From NCBI RefSeq assembly GCF_004146235.1, contig NZ_SELO01000005.1:62001-126000 (forward strand): a stretch of 64,000 bases of DNA, written 5' to 3'. Below the pieces are notes generated by a model, which did not search any database, was not told where the DNA came from, and worked only from the letters and a program-made list of their open reading frames with translations. Source of the DNA: Tropicimonas sp. IMCC6043. GTDB lineage: Bacteria > Pseudomonadota > Alphaproteobacteria > Rhodobacterales > Rhodobacteraceae. Of the stretch, positions 19,296 through 27,466 are shown one piece after another. The translations under genes were made by a program, and so were the position numbers. How positions within the stretch are numbered: the stretch's first letter is position 1; every line of letters begins with the position of its first letter.

Positions 19296-19682
19296 ATGGA
19301 CATGGAAGACCTTTCGAACCGCGAATCCAAGGCCAAGGCCATTTTGCCGATCATCAGCGAGCTGACGACGGACGAGGAAATTGACCAGATCGTCGACAAG
19401 GCCACGCAGGCATCGACCTTCCTCAAGGCGATCAGCCACGAGGGACGGCTGATGATCCTGTGCCACCTCGTGACCGGCGAGAAATCTGTGACCGAGCTGG
19501 AGAAACTGCTCTCCGCACGCCAGGCGGCGGTGAGCCAGCAACTCTCGCGGCTTCGGCTCGAGGGGCTGGTGCAGCCGCGCCGCGACGGCAAAACAATCTA
19601 CTACTCCTTGACCGACGACCGCCCGCGCAAGATACTCGAGACCGTTTACGAGCTGTTCTGCAAGGACAGCGACGCCTGCTAG
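19296..19682 (+). CDS. soxR: SoxR/SqrR/BigR-type ArsR-family repressor
   Basis: This 128-residue winged-helix repressor probably represses the sox genes in the absence of reduced sulfur. The HTH region is at about residues 66-90 (SVTELEKLLSARQAAVSQQL), with the wing at RRDGKTIYYSL. Cysteines at residues 56 (LMILCHL) and 122 (ELFCKD) are 66 apart, the same spacing as the C41/C107 pair of Rhodobacter SqrR that forms a sulfide-dependent tetrasulfide link; a third cysteine is the last residue. The ATG at 19296 has AAGGA five bases upstream. It lies between soxS and the YeeE-type transporter gene. Confidence 0.88.
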   Translation: MDMEDLSNRESKAKAILPIISELTTDEEIDQIVDKATQASTFLKAISHEGRLMILCHLVTGEKSVTELEKLLSARQAAVSQQLSRLRLEGLVQPRRDGKTIYYSLTDDRPRKILETVYELFCKDSDAC

Positions 19683-19737
19683 ACCGGTAACGCGCGCATC
19701 AGACGCCTGTCCGGCGAGCCAGCTGGGGAGGGCTGTA

Positions 19738-20793
19738 ATGGGCGACGCACTGGGAGACGCCACATTGGTGGCGATCTTCGGCTTTCTGGGAGGTCTGGGA
19801 CTCGGGCTGGCCGCAAGGCTCGGCCGGTTCTGCACCCTCGGCGCCATCGAGGACGCACTCTATGGCGGCTCCGACATCCGGCTTCGCATGTGGGCCATCG
19901 CGATCGGCACCGCGGTTATCGGCAGTTTCGCGCTTGCCGCCGCCGGGTTGTTCGATCCCGAGACAAGCTTCTATCTCAACCGTGGCTGGAACCCCGTCGC
20001 CCACATCCTGGGCGGGCTGCTCTTTGGCTATGGCATGGCGCTGGCGGGCAATTGTGGCTACGGCGTCCTGGCACGCGTCGGCGGCGGCGACCTGCGCGCC
20101 TTCGTCATCGTGCTGGTGATGGCAATCGCCGCCTATTCGGTGATCTCCGGCCCCTTTGCCGCGCTGCGCGTCACGATTTTTCCTGACAACCTCTGGGCGA
20201 CGGACGCCCCCGCGGGCTTCGCCCATCTTCTTGCCGGTGCGACGGGCCTGTCGCCGATCCCCGTCGGCATTGCCTTCGGCGCACTGATCCTGGCCGCGGC
20301 GCTCGCGCCCGCGCGGATGCGCCACGCACGCAAGGCAGTGTTCTGGGCGGTGGTCGTCGGCCTCGCCATAACCGCCGGCTGGGCAGGCACCGCCTGGGTC
20401 GCTGACCGCAGCTTCGGCGCGGTGCCGGTCGAGAGCCATACGTTCTCCGCGCCACTCGGCGACACCGTGCTCTTCACCATGCTGGCCTCGGGGATGAAAG
20501 TCAGCTTCGGCGTCGGTTCGGTCGTCGGTGTGCTCTGCGGCGCCTGCATTGGCTCGCTCCGGCGCGGCCATTTCCGCTGGGAGGCCTGCGAGGACCCGCG
20601 CGAACTGCGGCGCCAGATCGGTGGCGGGGTTCTGATGGGCTTCGGCGGCGCCATCGCCGTCGGCTGCTCGGTGGGACAGGGCCTCTCGGCCTTCTCGCTC
20701 CTCGCCTTCTCCGCACCGCTCACTCTCGGCGCCATCGTGATCGGCGCCTGGCTGGGCTTGCGCCAGCTGATCGGCGGCTTCGCCACGCTCTGA
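19738..20793 (+). CDS. YeeE/YedE-family sulfur transporter (SoxT-like)
   Basis: This 351-residue inner-membrane protein has about nine or ten hydrophobic helices. It shows the conserved cysteine motifs of the YeeE/YedE (TsuA/PmpA) family: RFCTLGA (about residue 32), GNCGYGVL (about 104), CGACIGS and AVGCSVGQG (about 305). Family members import thiosulfate or other sulfur units, and SoxT proteins are encoded beside soxR in sulfur oxidisers. A strong GGGAGGG ribosome site precedes the ATG. It probably forms an operon with soxS and soxR. Confidence 0.87.
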   Translation: MGDALGDATLVAIFGFLGGLGLGLAARLGRFCTLGAIEDALYGGSDIRLRMWAIAIGTAVIGSFALAAAGLFDPETSFYLNRGWNPVAHILGGLLFGYGMALAGNCGYGVLARVGGGDLRAFVIVLVMAIAAYSVISGPFAALRVTIFPDNLWATDAPAGFAHLLAGATGLSPIPVGIAFGALILAAALAPARMRHARKAVFWAVVVGLAITAGWAGTAWVADRSFGAVPVESHTFSAPLGDTVLFTMLASGMKVSFGVGSVVGVLCGACIGSLRRGHFRWEACEDPRELRRQIGGGVLMGFGGAIAVGCSVGQGLSAFSLLAFSAPLTLGAIVIGAWLGLRQLIGGFATL

Positions 20794-20812
20794 GCCGGAA
20801 GGCGCGCCCTCA

Positions 20813-21166
20813 TCAGGGCTGGATGGTCTCGGCGTCCAGGTAGGAGAAGGCGACGCTCGCCGAGTGCGGCCCGTGGGTGTTGTCCTGGTACGAGAAGGAC
20901 GTAAACGTCACCCGGGTAAAGAACTCGTGCTGGAAAAATGCACCGTCCTTCGCCATCGAGATCGTCATCTCGGCCTTGATACGCTTTGTCACCGCGAGAT
21001 TGGCTAGGGACTGTCCACGCGGCAGCGCCACCACGACCCATCGGTCATCGTCGTTCCGGGGTCTCCGGTTCGCTCCGGGCGGGTGGCGGGAATAAACCGG
21101 TATCGCGCTTGGCGGGATATCCTTCGGCGACTCGACTGGCTTGGTGAAATACATCCAGATCGGCAT
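20813..21166 (-). CDS. Uncharacterised 117-residue protein
   Basis: I do not recognise this protein. It has no signal peptide or membrane helix. The N-terminus (MPIWMYFTKPVESPKD) leads into a proline-rich stretch. The C-terminal half alternates polar and hydrophobic residues (EMTISMAKDGAFF, VTFTSFSYQ, ASVAFSYLDAET), suggesting a small beta-sandwich. The ATG has an excellent GGAGGAGG ribosome site, which supports the start and the reality of the gene; a longer frame upstream to 21700 lacks this. It is convergent with the SoxT-like gene. Confidence 0.6.
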   Translation of the reverse strand: MPIWMYFTKPVESPKDIPPSAIPVYSRHPPGANRRPRNDDDRWVVVALPRGQSLANLAVTKRIKAEMTISMAKDGAFFQHEFFTRVTFTSFSYQDNTHGPHSASVAFSYLDAETIQP

Positions 21167-21343
21167 GCAACCTCCTCCACCATGACAACCTGCGCCCGAA
21201 TCGCTTGAACGGCAACAGCGACGCTCGGGCGGCTCGGCTTTGCACGACACCGGCAGCGGCCCGGAATGCCCTGACAACAAGCTGCATCGCGACCGCGCTC
21301 CGTGCCGCGTTCCGGGTAAGGCATTCCTTAAGGGATCTGCGCG

Positions 21344-21943
21344 ATGAAAGGCGGGAAAGTGAGGTATGCCATGGCAAACGCGACCGTCCGGGAAGATTTC
21401 ACCGCCCCCTCCCGCAGGCACGCGGCGCGGAACGAGGCGCCGCTCTCTAAACCTGACCGGGTCGCCACCGCCGCCGCTTCGATCCGCGAGGCTCCGAGCC
21501 TCGGCGAGCTCTTCGACCTCGGCGTCGACACGATCGTCTTTCGTAAGACCGGGAGAGACGCGCCTTGGGAGGCGCGTTCGGATTCGGACTGGCTCCGGGT
21601 CGCGCGCTGCATGTCGGGCGGCCGCGTCCGCCGGCGGCGCCGCCGGCCTGCCGACGCCGAGAGCGACGACTGGATCGCGCAGATCGATGATTTCGGCCAT
21701 GCCGTGATCACCGGTTTCACGCTAGACGGGCCGTATCCGGACCGGTTGGACCTCGGCGAGTTCTCCGCCGCTTTCGGTGTATCCGTCCGGCCCGAACAGA
21801 TCGCAGTTCGCGACGATGGCGACGGGAATGCCCGCCTGCACTTTCCCGCCGGCGAAACCGTGACGCTCTTGGGTATCGCACCCGACGAGCTCGACCCGCC
21901 CCGTCTCGTCGCGATGTGCCGCAGCGCGCGGCCGGGCAGATAG
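21344..21943 (+). CDS. Hypothetical protein
   Basis: This is a 199-residue open frame with AAGGGA upstream of its ATG; an internal ATG ten codons later is an alternative. A charged N-terminal segment and an Arg-rich patch (about residues 90-95) precede a plausible folded half (DDWIAQIDDFGHAVITGF, ARLHFPAGETVTLLG). I cannot place it in a family. Opposite-strand frames also stay open here because of high GC, so the gene call is moderate. Confidence 0.45.
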   Translation: MKGGKVRYAMANATVREDFTAPSRRHAARNEAPLSKPDRVATAAASIREAPSLGELFDLGVDTIVFRKTGRDAPWEARSDSDWLRVARCMSGGRVRRRRRRPADAESDDWIAQIDDFGHAVITGFTLDGPYPDRLDLGEFSAAFGVSVRPEQIAVRDDGDGNARLHFPAGETVTLLGIAPDELDPPRLVAMCRSARPGR

Positions 21944-22033
21944 GCGATTGCGCCGGGCGCCATGTCGGCTAGTGTCGTGCCAACCGAGATCCGGACCGCC
22001 GGCCGGTCCGCCGATACCGAAAGGCACCTCCGC

Positions 22034-22273
22034 ATGAGCCATTGCGTCTTCGTCCAGATCCGCTGCGCCCCCGGCACGACCTACGAGGTGGCCGACGCCA
22101 TCGCGCTCCGCGAAATCCATTCCGAGCTGTTTTCGACCTCTGGCGAATACGACCTTCTTCTGAAGCTCTACATCCCCGAGGAGGAGGATATCGGCCATTT
22201 CATCAACGAGAACGTGGCCCGTATCCCCAATGTCCAGCGCACGCTGACCATAATGACTTTCCGCGCATTCTGA
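22034..22273 (+). CDS. Stand-alone Lrp/AsnC ligand-binding (RAM) domain protein
   Basis: This 79-residue protein matches the C-terminal regulatory domain of Lrp/AsnC regulators (MSHCVFVQIRCAPG, then SGEYDLLLKLYIPEEEDIGHF and VQRTLTIMTFR) and lacks the DNA-binding helix-turn-helix. Such single-domain proteins form decamers or pair with full-length Lrp relatives. The start at 22034 is the only one that gives the normal domain edge. It converges with the next gene, 18 bases away. Confidence 0.8.
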   Translation: MSHCVFVQIRCAPGTTYEVADAIALREIHSELFSTSGEYDLLLKLYIPEEEDIGHFINENVARIPNVQRTLTIMTFRAF

Positions 22274-22291
22274 TCGCGGCCTGCACCGCGA

Positions 22292-22555
22292 TCAGCGCTG
22301 CTCGAGAGAGGACCGGACGAGGCTCCATTCCTCCTCGACCGGTCCCGGGTGACGAGTCCTGCCGGCACGGCGGTACCAGTAGGCTGCATTCGCGTCGTCC
22401 CCTTCGATCCGGTGGACCAGAGCGTGGATCCAGTCGTACTCCGACACGCCTTCCTGCGCCTGGCAGATCCGGTGCGCCTCCTCCATCTCCGGCCCTGGTT
22501 GGAAATTGCCGGCACTCAGGTAATCGAGCGCGGTGATAAGCTCTTCTTTCGACAT
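22292..22555 (-). CDS. Small conserved hypothetical protein
   Basis: This 87-residue, mostly helical, cytoplasmic protein (MSKEELITALDYLSAGNFQPG) has a conserved-looking core with DWIHALVHRIEGDDANAAYWYRRAGR. Similar short proteins with an H-x3-EGD-x2-NA-x-YWYRRAGR pattern occur in other alphaproteobacteria, to my recollection without assigned function. The pattern resembles one TPR-like helical hairpin. The ATG at 22555 follows a GAGGAC site; upstream codons to 22636 are rejected. Confidence 0.6.
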   Translation of the reverse strand: MSKEELITALDYLSAGNFQPGPEMEEAHRICQAQEGVSEYDWIHALVHRIEGDDANAAYWYRRAGRTRHPGPVEEEWSLVRSSLEQR

Positions 22556-22689
22556 GCCATGTCCTCGATCTGTTGCTGCCAGCGATGGTAGCGGTCGCCG
22601 TGCCAGTGACCAGCCGGAACCGGCCATCCAATTCATGTCCGGAAGCCTGACGCCAGCGACACCGCCCGCTAAGGGCGCCGAAACAAGAT

Positions 22690-22717
22690 GCGCCCGGCGG
22701 AGTGTTCCGCCGGACGC
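22690..22717 (-). terminator. Terminator of the sugar ABC transporter operon
   Basis: An interrupted stem (GCG-x-CCGGCGGA / TCCGCCGG-x-CGC, GTGT loop) lies about 32 bases beyond the stop of the binding-protein gene and is followed on the minus strand by a T-rich stretch (CATCTTGTTT). Confidence 0.55.
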
Positions 22718-22748
22718 AAAGCCCCATGGGGAAGTCGATCCCGCGGGA

Positions 22749-23699
22749 TCAGAAGGGGCTGTCGGGGTAGTAGAACTTCTCGGCGTTGTCCTTGGTGATC
22801 AACACCGAGCCGATGACGAACTTGCCCGAGACGGGCGCGTTCGAGACGTAGTTAAGCGCCGTGATCTCGATCGCCGTGGCCGACATCGACGGCGGATAAG
22901 TCACGTTTGCCTTCACGTAGGGGTCGCCGTCGGCGACGCGCTTGACCATCTCCTTCATGCCGGCGCCGCCGAGCACCCACATCTCGTCCATCCGGCCGGA
23001 TTCCTTGATCGCGGCCAGTACGCCGATCGCCATGTCGTCGTCAGAAGCCCAGACGGCGTCGATCTCGGGATATTTCGACAGGAAGTCCTGCATCACCGTG
23101 AAGGCGTCATCGCGGTTCCAGTTGCCATGCTCCATGCCGAGGATCTCGATGCCGGTGCCTTCGATCGCTGCCTGGAAGCCCTCGACACGCTCGTTGTCGA
23201 TCGTCGTCGGAATGCCGCGCAGAACGACGATCTTGCCGCCGTCGGGCATCATTTCCTTGAAGAACTCACCGGAGACACGGCCGAAGCCCGGGTTGTCGCC
23301 AGCCACATAGAGATCCTCGATTCCTTCCTCGGAAAGTCCGCGGTCGATCACCGTTACCCAGGCGCCCGACTCCTTCACGCGCTTGACCGGCGCGGTCAGC
23401 GGTTCGGACTCGAAGGGCAGCACGACCAGCGCGTCGATGTTGCGCGTGGCCATCATGTCCTCGATGTCGTTGACCTGCTTGGCCGGATCCGAGGCGGTCG
23501 CGAGCACGAAGTCGAGCTCGGGATAGGTCGCCTCGAGCCGGTCGATCGCTGCCTGCGCGTGGAAATTCATGCCACCGGCCCAGCCGTGGGTCGCGGCCGG
23601 GATCGAGACGCCGATCACCGTGGTCTCCTGCGCCAGGGCCCCGGTCGCGCCGAGCGCCATCGCAATCGCCGTCGCTCCGAAGAGATGCTTCATTTTCAT
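22749..23699 (-). CDS. Sugar ABC transporter substrate-binding protein (ribose/inositol-type)
   Basis: This 316-residue periplasmic binding protein has a Sec signal (MKMKHLFGATAIAMALGATGALAQ) and a Peripla_BP_4 fold (IGVSIPAATHGWAGGMNFHA near the start, ALVVLPFES at about 90, DAVWASDDDMAIG at about 225). GGAGGAAGG precedes the ATG at 23699; the open frame upstream is not coding. It is the last gene of a five-gene set (isomerase, dehydrogenase, ATPase, permease, binding protein). The ligand is probably a sugar or polyol but cannot be named. Confidence 0.88.
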   Translation of the reverse strand: MKMKHLFGATAIAMALGATGALAQETTVIGVSIPAATHGWAGGMNFHAQAAIDRLEATYPELDFVLATASDPAKQVNDIEDMMATRNIDALVVLPFESEPLTAPVKRVKESGAWVTVIDRGLSEEGIEDLYVAGDNPGFGRVSGEFFKEMMPDGGKIVVLRGIPTTIDNERVEGFQAAIEGTGIEILGMEHGNWNRDDAFTVMQDFLSKYPEIDAVWASDDDMAIGVLAAIKESGRMDEMWVLGGAGMKEMVKRVADGDPYVKANVTYPPSMSATAIEITALNYVSNAPVSGKFVIGSVLITKDNAEKFYYPDSPF

Positions 23700-23743
23700 T
23701 GCCTTCCTCCCATGTTTTGCCCCGCGACGGGGCCTTGTTCCCG

Positions 23744-24745
23744 TCAGCGGGATGACTTCCTGGCGCGCTGCAGCACAACCGCCAGGATGATGATCACGCC
23801 CTGGATCGCCCCGTTGAGATAGGGGCTGACAAGGTCCGTGAGATTGAGAATGTTGTCGATGAGCCCGAGGATCAGGACCCCCACGACGGTGCCCCAGACC
23901 CGGCCGAAGCCGCCCGACAGCAACGTGCCGCCGATGATGACCGCGGCGATGGTCTCGAGTTCCCAGAGCAGGCCCGTGGAGTTCGAGGCCGAGCCAAGCC
24001 GCGGCACGTAGAGCACCGAGGCGAGACCGACCAGAGTGCCGAGCACCACATAGGTCATCATGCGCACGCGCTTGACGCGGACCGCCGAGTAGAGCGCCAC
24101 CTGTTCGTTGGAACCGATGGCGGCGCAATGGCGGCCATAGGCAGTGTGGCGCATGGCGATCTCGCCCAGCACGGCGACGAGCGCGAAGACGATGATCGGC
24201 CAGCGGATGCCGAAGAGACCGCCGTAGTAGACCGGCTCGTAGAGCGAACCGAGCGAGAAATTCAGCGAGATCGTTCCGCCGTCCGCCATCCAGGTGACCA
24301 GCGAGCGAAAGATCACCATCGAACCCAGTGTGACGATGAATGCCTCAATTCCCATGCGCGTTATCAGGAAACCGTTGACCGCGCCGGCGAGCGCCCCGAG
24401 CGCGAGGCCGGCCCCCATGCCGATGAGGATCACGTTCCAGCTCGTGCCGAGCGAGGGGATCAGCGCGTTCATCACCATGATCATGATGCCGGCGATGAAG
24501 GCGGTCATCGACCCCACCGAAAGGTCGAGCCCGCCCGCGGTGATGACGAAGGTCATGCCGACGGCCATGATTCCAATGAAGGACGAGCGCGACAGCACGT
24601 TGGTGATGTTCCTGGAGGCGAGGAAATCGGGGTTGAGCGCCGTTCCGATCACCACCAGCACCACCAGCGCAAGGATCGGCCCGAGCGCCTGGAGTTCGAA
24701 CCTGCGCCGTCGTGTTGCCGGGGCAGTCCCGGTCATGTCAGCCAT
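23744..24745 (-). CDS. Sugar ABC transporter permease (RbsC-like)
   Basis: This 333-residue inner-membrane permease of the BPD_transp_2 family has eight to ten helices. It shows family motifs GMTFVITAGGLDLSVGS (about residue 60) and IIGGTLLSGGFGRVWGT (about 285). The ATG at 24745 has AAGGG eight bases upstream; an ATG two codons earlier is too close to it. The start overlaps the ATPase stop by 8 bases, so the subunits are co-translated. Confidence 0.9.
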   Translation of the reverse strand: MADMTGTAPATRRRRFELQALGPILALVVLVVIGTALNPDFLASRNITNVLSRSSFIGIMAVGMTFVITAGGLDLSVGSMTAFIAGIMIMVMNALIPSLGTSWNVILIGMGAGLALGALAGAVNGFLITRMGIEAFIVTLGSMVIFRSLVTWMADGGTISLNFSLGSLYEPVYYGGLFGIRWPIIVFALVAVLGEIAMRHTAYGRHCAAIGSNEQVALYSAVRVKRVRMMTYVVLGTLVGLASVLYVPRLGSASNSTGLLWELETIAAVIIGGTLLSGGFGRVWGTVVGVLILGLIDNILNLTDLVSPYLNGAIQGVIIILAVVLQRARKSSR

Positions 24746-26312
24746 CGCCATTGCCCTTCTGCTCGAGTCCCATAGCGAGGCGCACGATGGCGTCCTCGGT
24801 CACCTCGTCGCCGCTCACCTCGCCCTCGATCCGGCCGCGCCGCATGACGCAGACCCGGTCGCAGAGCCCGATCACCTCGGTCATCTCCGACGAGACAACC
24901 ACCACCGAGCGGCCGGTCTCGGCAAGCTGGTGGATGAAGGTGTAGAATTGCTGCTTGGTGCCGACGTCGATGCCGCGGGTCGGCTCGTCGATCAGCACGA
25001 TCTGCGGATCGGCCAGCATGATCTTGGCCAGCAGGACCTTCTGCTGGTTGCCGCCCGACATGTTGCCCACCAGCACCTCGCGCGACGGCGCGCGGATGTC
25101 GAACTCATCGATCGCCCGGTCGAGCGCAGCCTCTTCGGCCTTGCGGTCGATCAACCCGCGCGAGAACTTCTTCAGCGCCAGGAGCGTCAGGTTTCGCCGC
25201 ATGTCCTGGGTCAGGATCAGCCCGTGCTCTTTGCGGTCCTCGGGCAGATAGACAAGGCCCGCCGCCATTGCCGCCTCGGCCGAGCCGAGCGTCAGCGGCC
25301 GGCCGTTGATCGAGACCGTTCCGGTGGCGTCGCGCACGCCGAAGAGCGCTTCCATCAACTCGGTGCGGCCAGAACCGACCAGCCCGGCAAAGCCGAGGAT
25401 CTCGCCACGCCTCAGCGAGAAGGACACGTCCCGGACGACATTCCCGACAGAGAGGCCGCGCACCTCGAGCACCGGCTCGGTGCCGTCCGCCGGGCGTTTC
25501 GGCGGAAACATGTCCGAGAGGTCGCGCCCGACCATGGCTTCGGCCATCTGGTCCTCATTCATCTCGCCCCGAAGCGCAGTCCGCACGATGTGCCCGTCGC
25601 GCATCACGGTGATGCGATCGGCGATCCGGGCCACCTCGTCGAGCTTGTGCGAGGTATAGAGGATCGCCGTGCCCTCCGCCTTGAGCCTCTCGATCTGGCG
25701 GAACAGAACCTCGGTTTCGCGCGTCGTCAACGCCGCCGTAGGCTCGTCCATGATCAGCACGCGCGCCTTGCGTGTCAGTGCCTTGGCGATCTCGACCATC
25801 TGCTTTTCCGGCACCGAGATATCGGCGGTGCGCGCCGTCGGGTCGAGCGGCGTCTCCAGCCGCTCCAGCAATTCGCGCGCCTGTGCCCGCATCGCCCGAT
25901 GATCGAGCAGCGGCCCGCGCCGGATCTCGTGACCGAGAAAGATGTTCTGCTCGACACTCAGAAGCTGCGCGAGGTTGAACTCCTGGTGGATCAGCGTCAC
26001 GCCGCGCGCCTCGGCCTCGCGCGAGCTGGCGAAGCGGGCCGGCGCGCCGTCGAGTTCGACCGTGCCACCGGTCGGCGCGAGATAGCCCGACATGATCTTC
26101 ATCGCCGTCGACTTGCCCGCGCCATTCTCGCCGATCAGCGCGTGGACCTCGCCCGGGAACAACTCGAACGAAATGTCGAAGAGGACCTGCACCGGCCCGA
26201 AGGACCGCTGCGCGTCGCGCAGCGCGAGCACAGGCGCGGCGGCCGGCCCGGCCACAGGGGCCGGTTTCGGTCCGCCGCGCTTGGCGGTTTCCATCGCCTC
26301 GGTGATGGTCAT
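24738..26312 (-). CDS. Sugar ABC transporter ATP-binding protein (RbsA-like, two domains)
   Basis: This 524-residue ATPase of the CUT2 class has two nucleotide-binding domains. The first has Walker A GENGAGKST (about residue 62) and Walker [11 protein letters not shown]. The second has the degenerate Walker A GLVGSGRTEL (about 310), signature MSGGNQQK and LIDEPTRGID, as normal for RbsA. The ATG at 26312 (MTITEAMETA) has GAGG upstream and lies 7 bases after the dehydrogenase stop. It energises uptake of the operon's unknown sugar. Confidence 0.92.
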   Translation of the reverse strand: MTITEAMETAKRGGPKPAPVAGPAAAPVLALRDAQRSFGPVQVLFDISFELFPGEVHALIGENGAGKSTAMKIMSGYLAPTGGTVELDGAPARFASSREAEARGVTLIHQEFNLAQLLSVEQNIFLGHEIRRGPLLDHRAMRAQARELLERLETPLDPTARTADISVPEKQMVEIAKALTRKARVLIMDEPTAALTTRETEVLFRQIERLKAEGTAILYTSHKLDEVARIADRITVMRDGHIVRTALRGEMNEDQMAEAMVGRDLSDMFPPKRPADGTEPVLEVRGLSVGNVVRDVSFSLRRGEILGFAGLVGSGRTELMEALFGVRDATGTVSINGRPLTLGSAEAAMAAGLVYLPEDRKEHGLILTQDMRRNLTLLALKKFSRGLIDRKAEEAALDRAIDEFDIRAPSREVLVGNMSGGNQQKVLLAKIMLADPQIVLIDEPTRGIDVGTKQQFYTFIHQLAETGRSVVVVSSEMTEVIGLCDRVCVMRRGRIEGEVSGDEVTEDAIVRLAMGLEQKGNGDG

Positions 26313-26319
26313 CCGAACC

Positions 26320-27465
26320 TCATGCGAGCGTGACCCAGGCCGCGTTGCGCGCCGAGGAGCGCACGCAGGCATCGACGAAGGCCACGCCCAGCAGCCCGTC
26401 CTCGACGGTCGGGAACAGGACGTCCTTCGGGATCGCCTCGCCCGCCTGCTTGGCGCGGATTGCGCGAGCGGCCTCGGTGTAGATATTCGCGAAACCTTCG
26501 AGATACCCTTCCGGATGACCACCGGGCACGCGCGAGACCCGCGCCGCCACGTCCCGGGCACCGGCGCCCGCGCGCGTCAGCAGCCGCTTCGGCTCGCCGA
26601 AGGGCGTATGCCAGAGGTAGTTGGGATCCTCCTGCGCCCATTCCAGGCCGCCCTTATCCCCATAGACCCTAATGCGAAGGGCGTTCTCGTTGCCCGGCGC
26701 GACCTGGGAGCACCAGAGCATGCCCCGCGCACCGCCCTTGAAGCGCAGCATCACGTGGCCGTTGTCGTCGACCCGGCGGCCCGGCACGAAGCTCTGGAGA
26801 TCGGCCGCCAGCGCTTCCAGCTCGAGCCCGCTGACAAAGCTCGCGAGGTTGAAGGCGTGGGTGCCGATGTCGCCGGTCGAGCCGCCTGCGCCGGAGCGCT
26901 CGGGGTCGGTGCGCCATTCCGATTGCTTGTTGGTCCCGGTTTGCTCGACCGCCGTGGTCAGCCAGTCCTGCGGATACTCGACCTGCACCACGCGGATCGT
27001 GCCGAGCTCGCCCGCCGCGACCATCTCGCGCGCCTGCCGCACCATCGGATAGCCGGTGTAATTATGCGTCAGTGCAAAGACCGCGTCGCTCTCGGCGGCG
27101 AGCTTGGCGAGCTTGCGCGCATCCGGCAGCGTCGATGTCAGCGGCTTGTCGCAGATCACGTGGATGCCGCGCTTAAGGAACTCCCGCGCCGCCGGGTAGT
27201 GGACGTGATTCGGCGTGACGATCGCCACCGCCTCGATCCCGTCCTTCAGCCGCTTCTCGCGAATCGCCATCTCGCGGAAATCCGAATAGATCCGGTCGGG
27301 AGCAAGGCCGAGCGCCTCGCCGCTCTCCTTCGCCCGCTCCGGCGTGGAGGAGAGCGCCCCGGCCACCAGTTCGTATTCCCCGTCGATCCGCGCCGCGATG
27401 CGGTGGACCGCGCCGATGAAGGCGTCCTTGCCGCCGCCGACCATGCCCAGCTTGATACGTGCCAT
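26320..27465 (-). CDS. Gfo/Idh/MocA-family oxidoreductase
   Basis: This 381-residue NAD(P)-dependent sugar or polyol dehydrogenase has an N-terminal Rossmann fold (KLGMVGGGKDAFIGAVH) and the family motif CDKPLTST (about residue 104), where Lys is catalytic. The C-terminal alpha/beta domain contains GGSTGDIGTHAFNLASF (about 195-211). It begins one base after the isomerase stop and precedes the ABC ATPase, so it probably oxidises the imported substrate. It resembles inositol dehydrogenases in build, but the substrate is not determinable. Confidence 0.88.
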   Translation of the reverse strand: MARIKLGMVGGGKDAFIGAVHRIAARIDGEYELVAGALSSTPERAKESGEALGLAPDRIYSDFREMAIREKRLKDGIEAVAIVTPNHVHYPAAREFLKRGIHVICDKPLTSTLPDARKLAKLAAESDAVFALTHNYTGYPMVRQAREMVAAGELGTIRVVQVEYPQDWLTTAVEQTGTNKQSEWRTDPERSGAGGSTGDIGTHAFNLASFVSGLELEALAADLQSFVPGRRVDDNGHVMLRFKGGARGMLWCSQVAPGNENALRIRVYGDKGGLEWAQEDPNYLWHTPFGEPKRLLTRAGAGARDVAARVSRVPGGHPEGYLEGFANIYTEAARAIRAKQAGEAIPKDVLFPTVEDGLLGVAFVDACVRSSARNAAWVTLA

Positions 27466-27466
27466 G

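Noticed and set aside
22749-24128. Longer start for the sugar-binding protein upstream of 23699
   Set aside because: The extension lies inside the permease gene and would destroy the signal peptide.
24294-26333. Long plus-strand open frame across the ABC permease and ATPase
   Set aside because: It is antisense to two well-supported transporter genes and has no motif or start signal.
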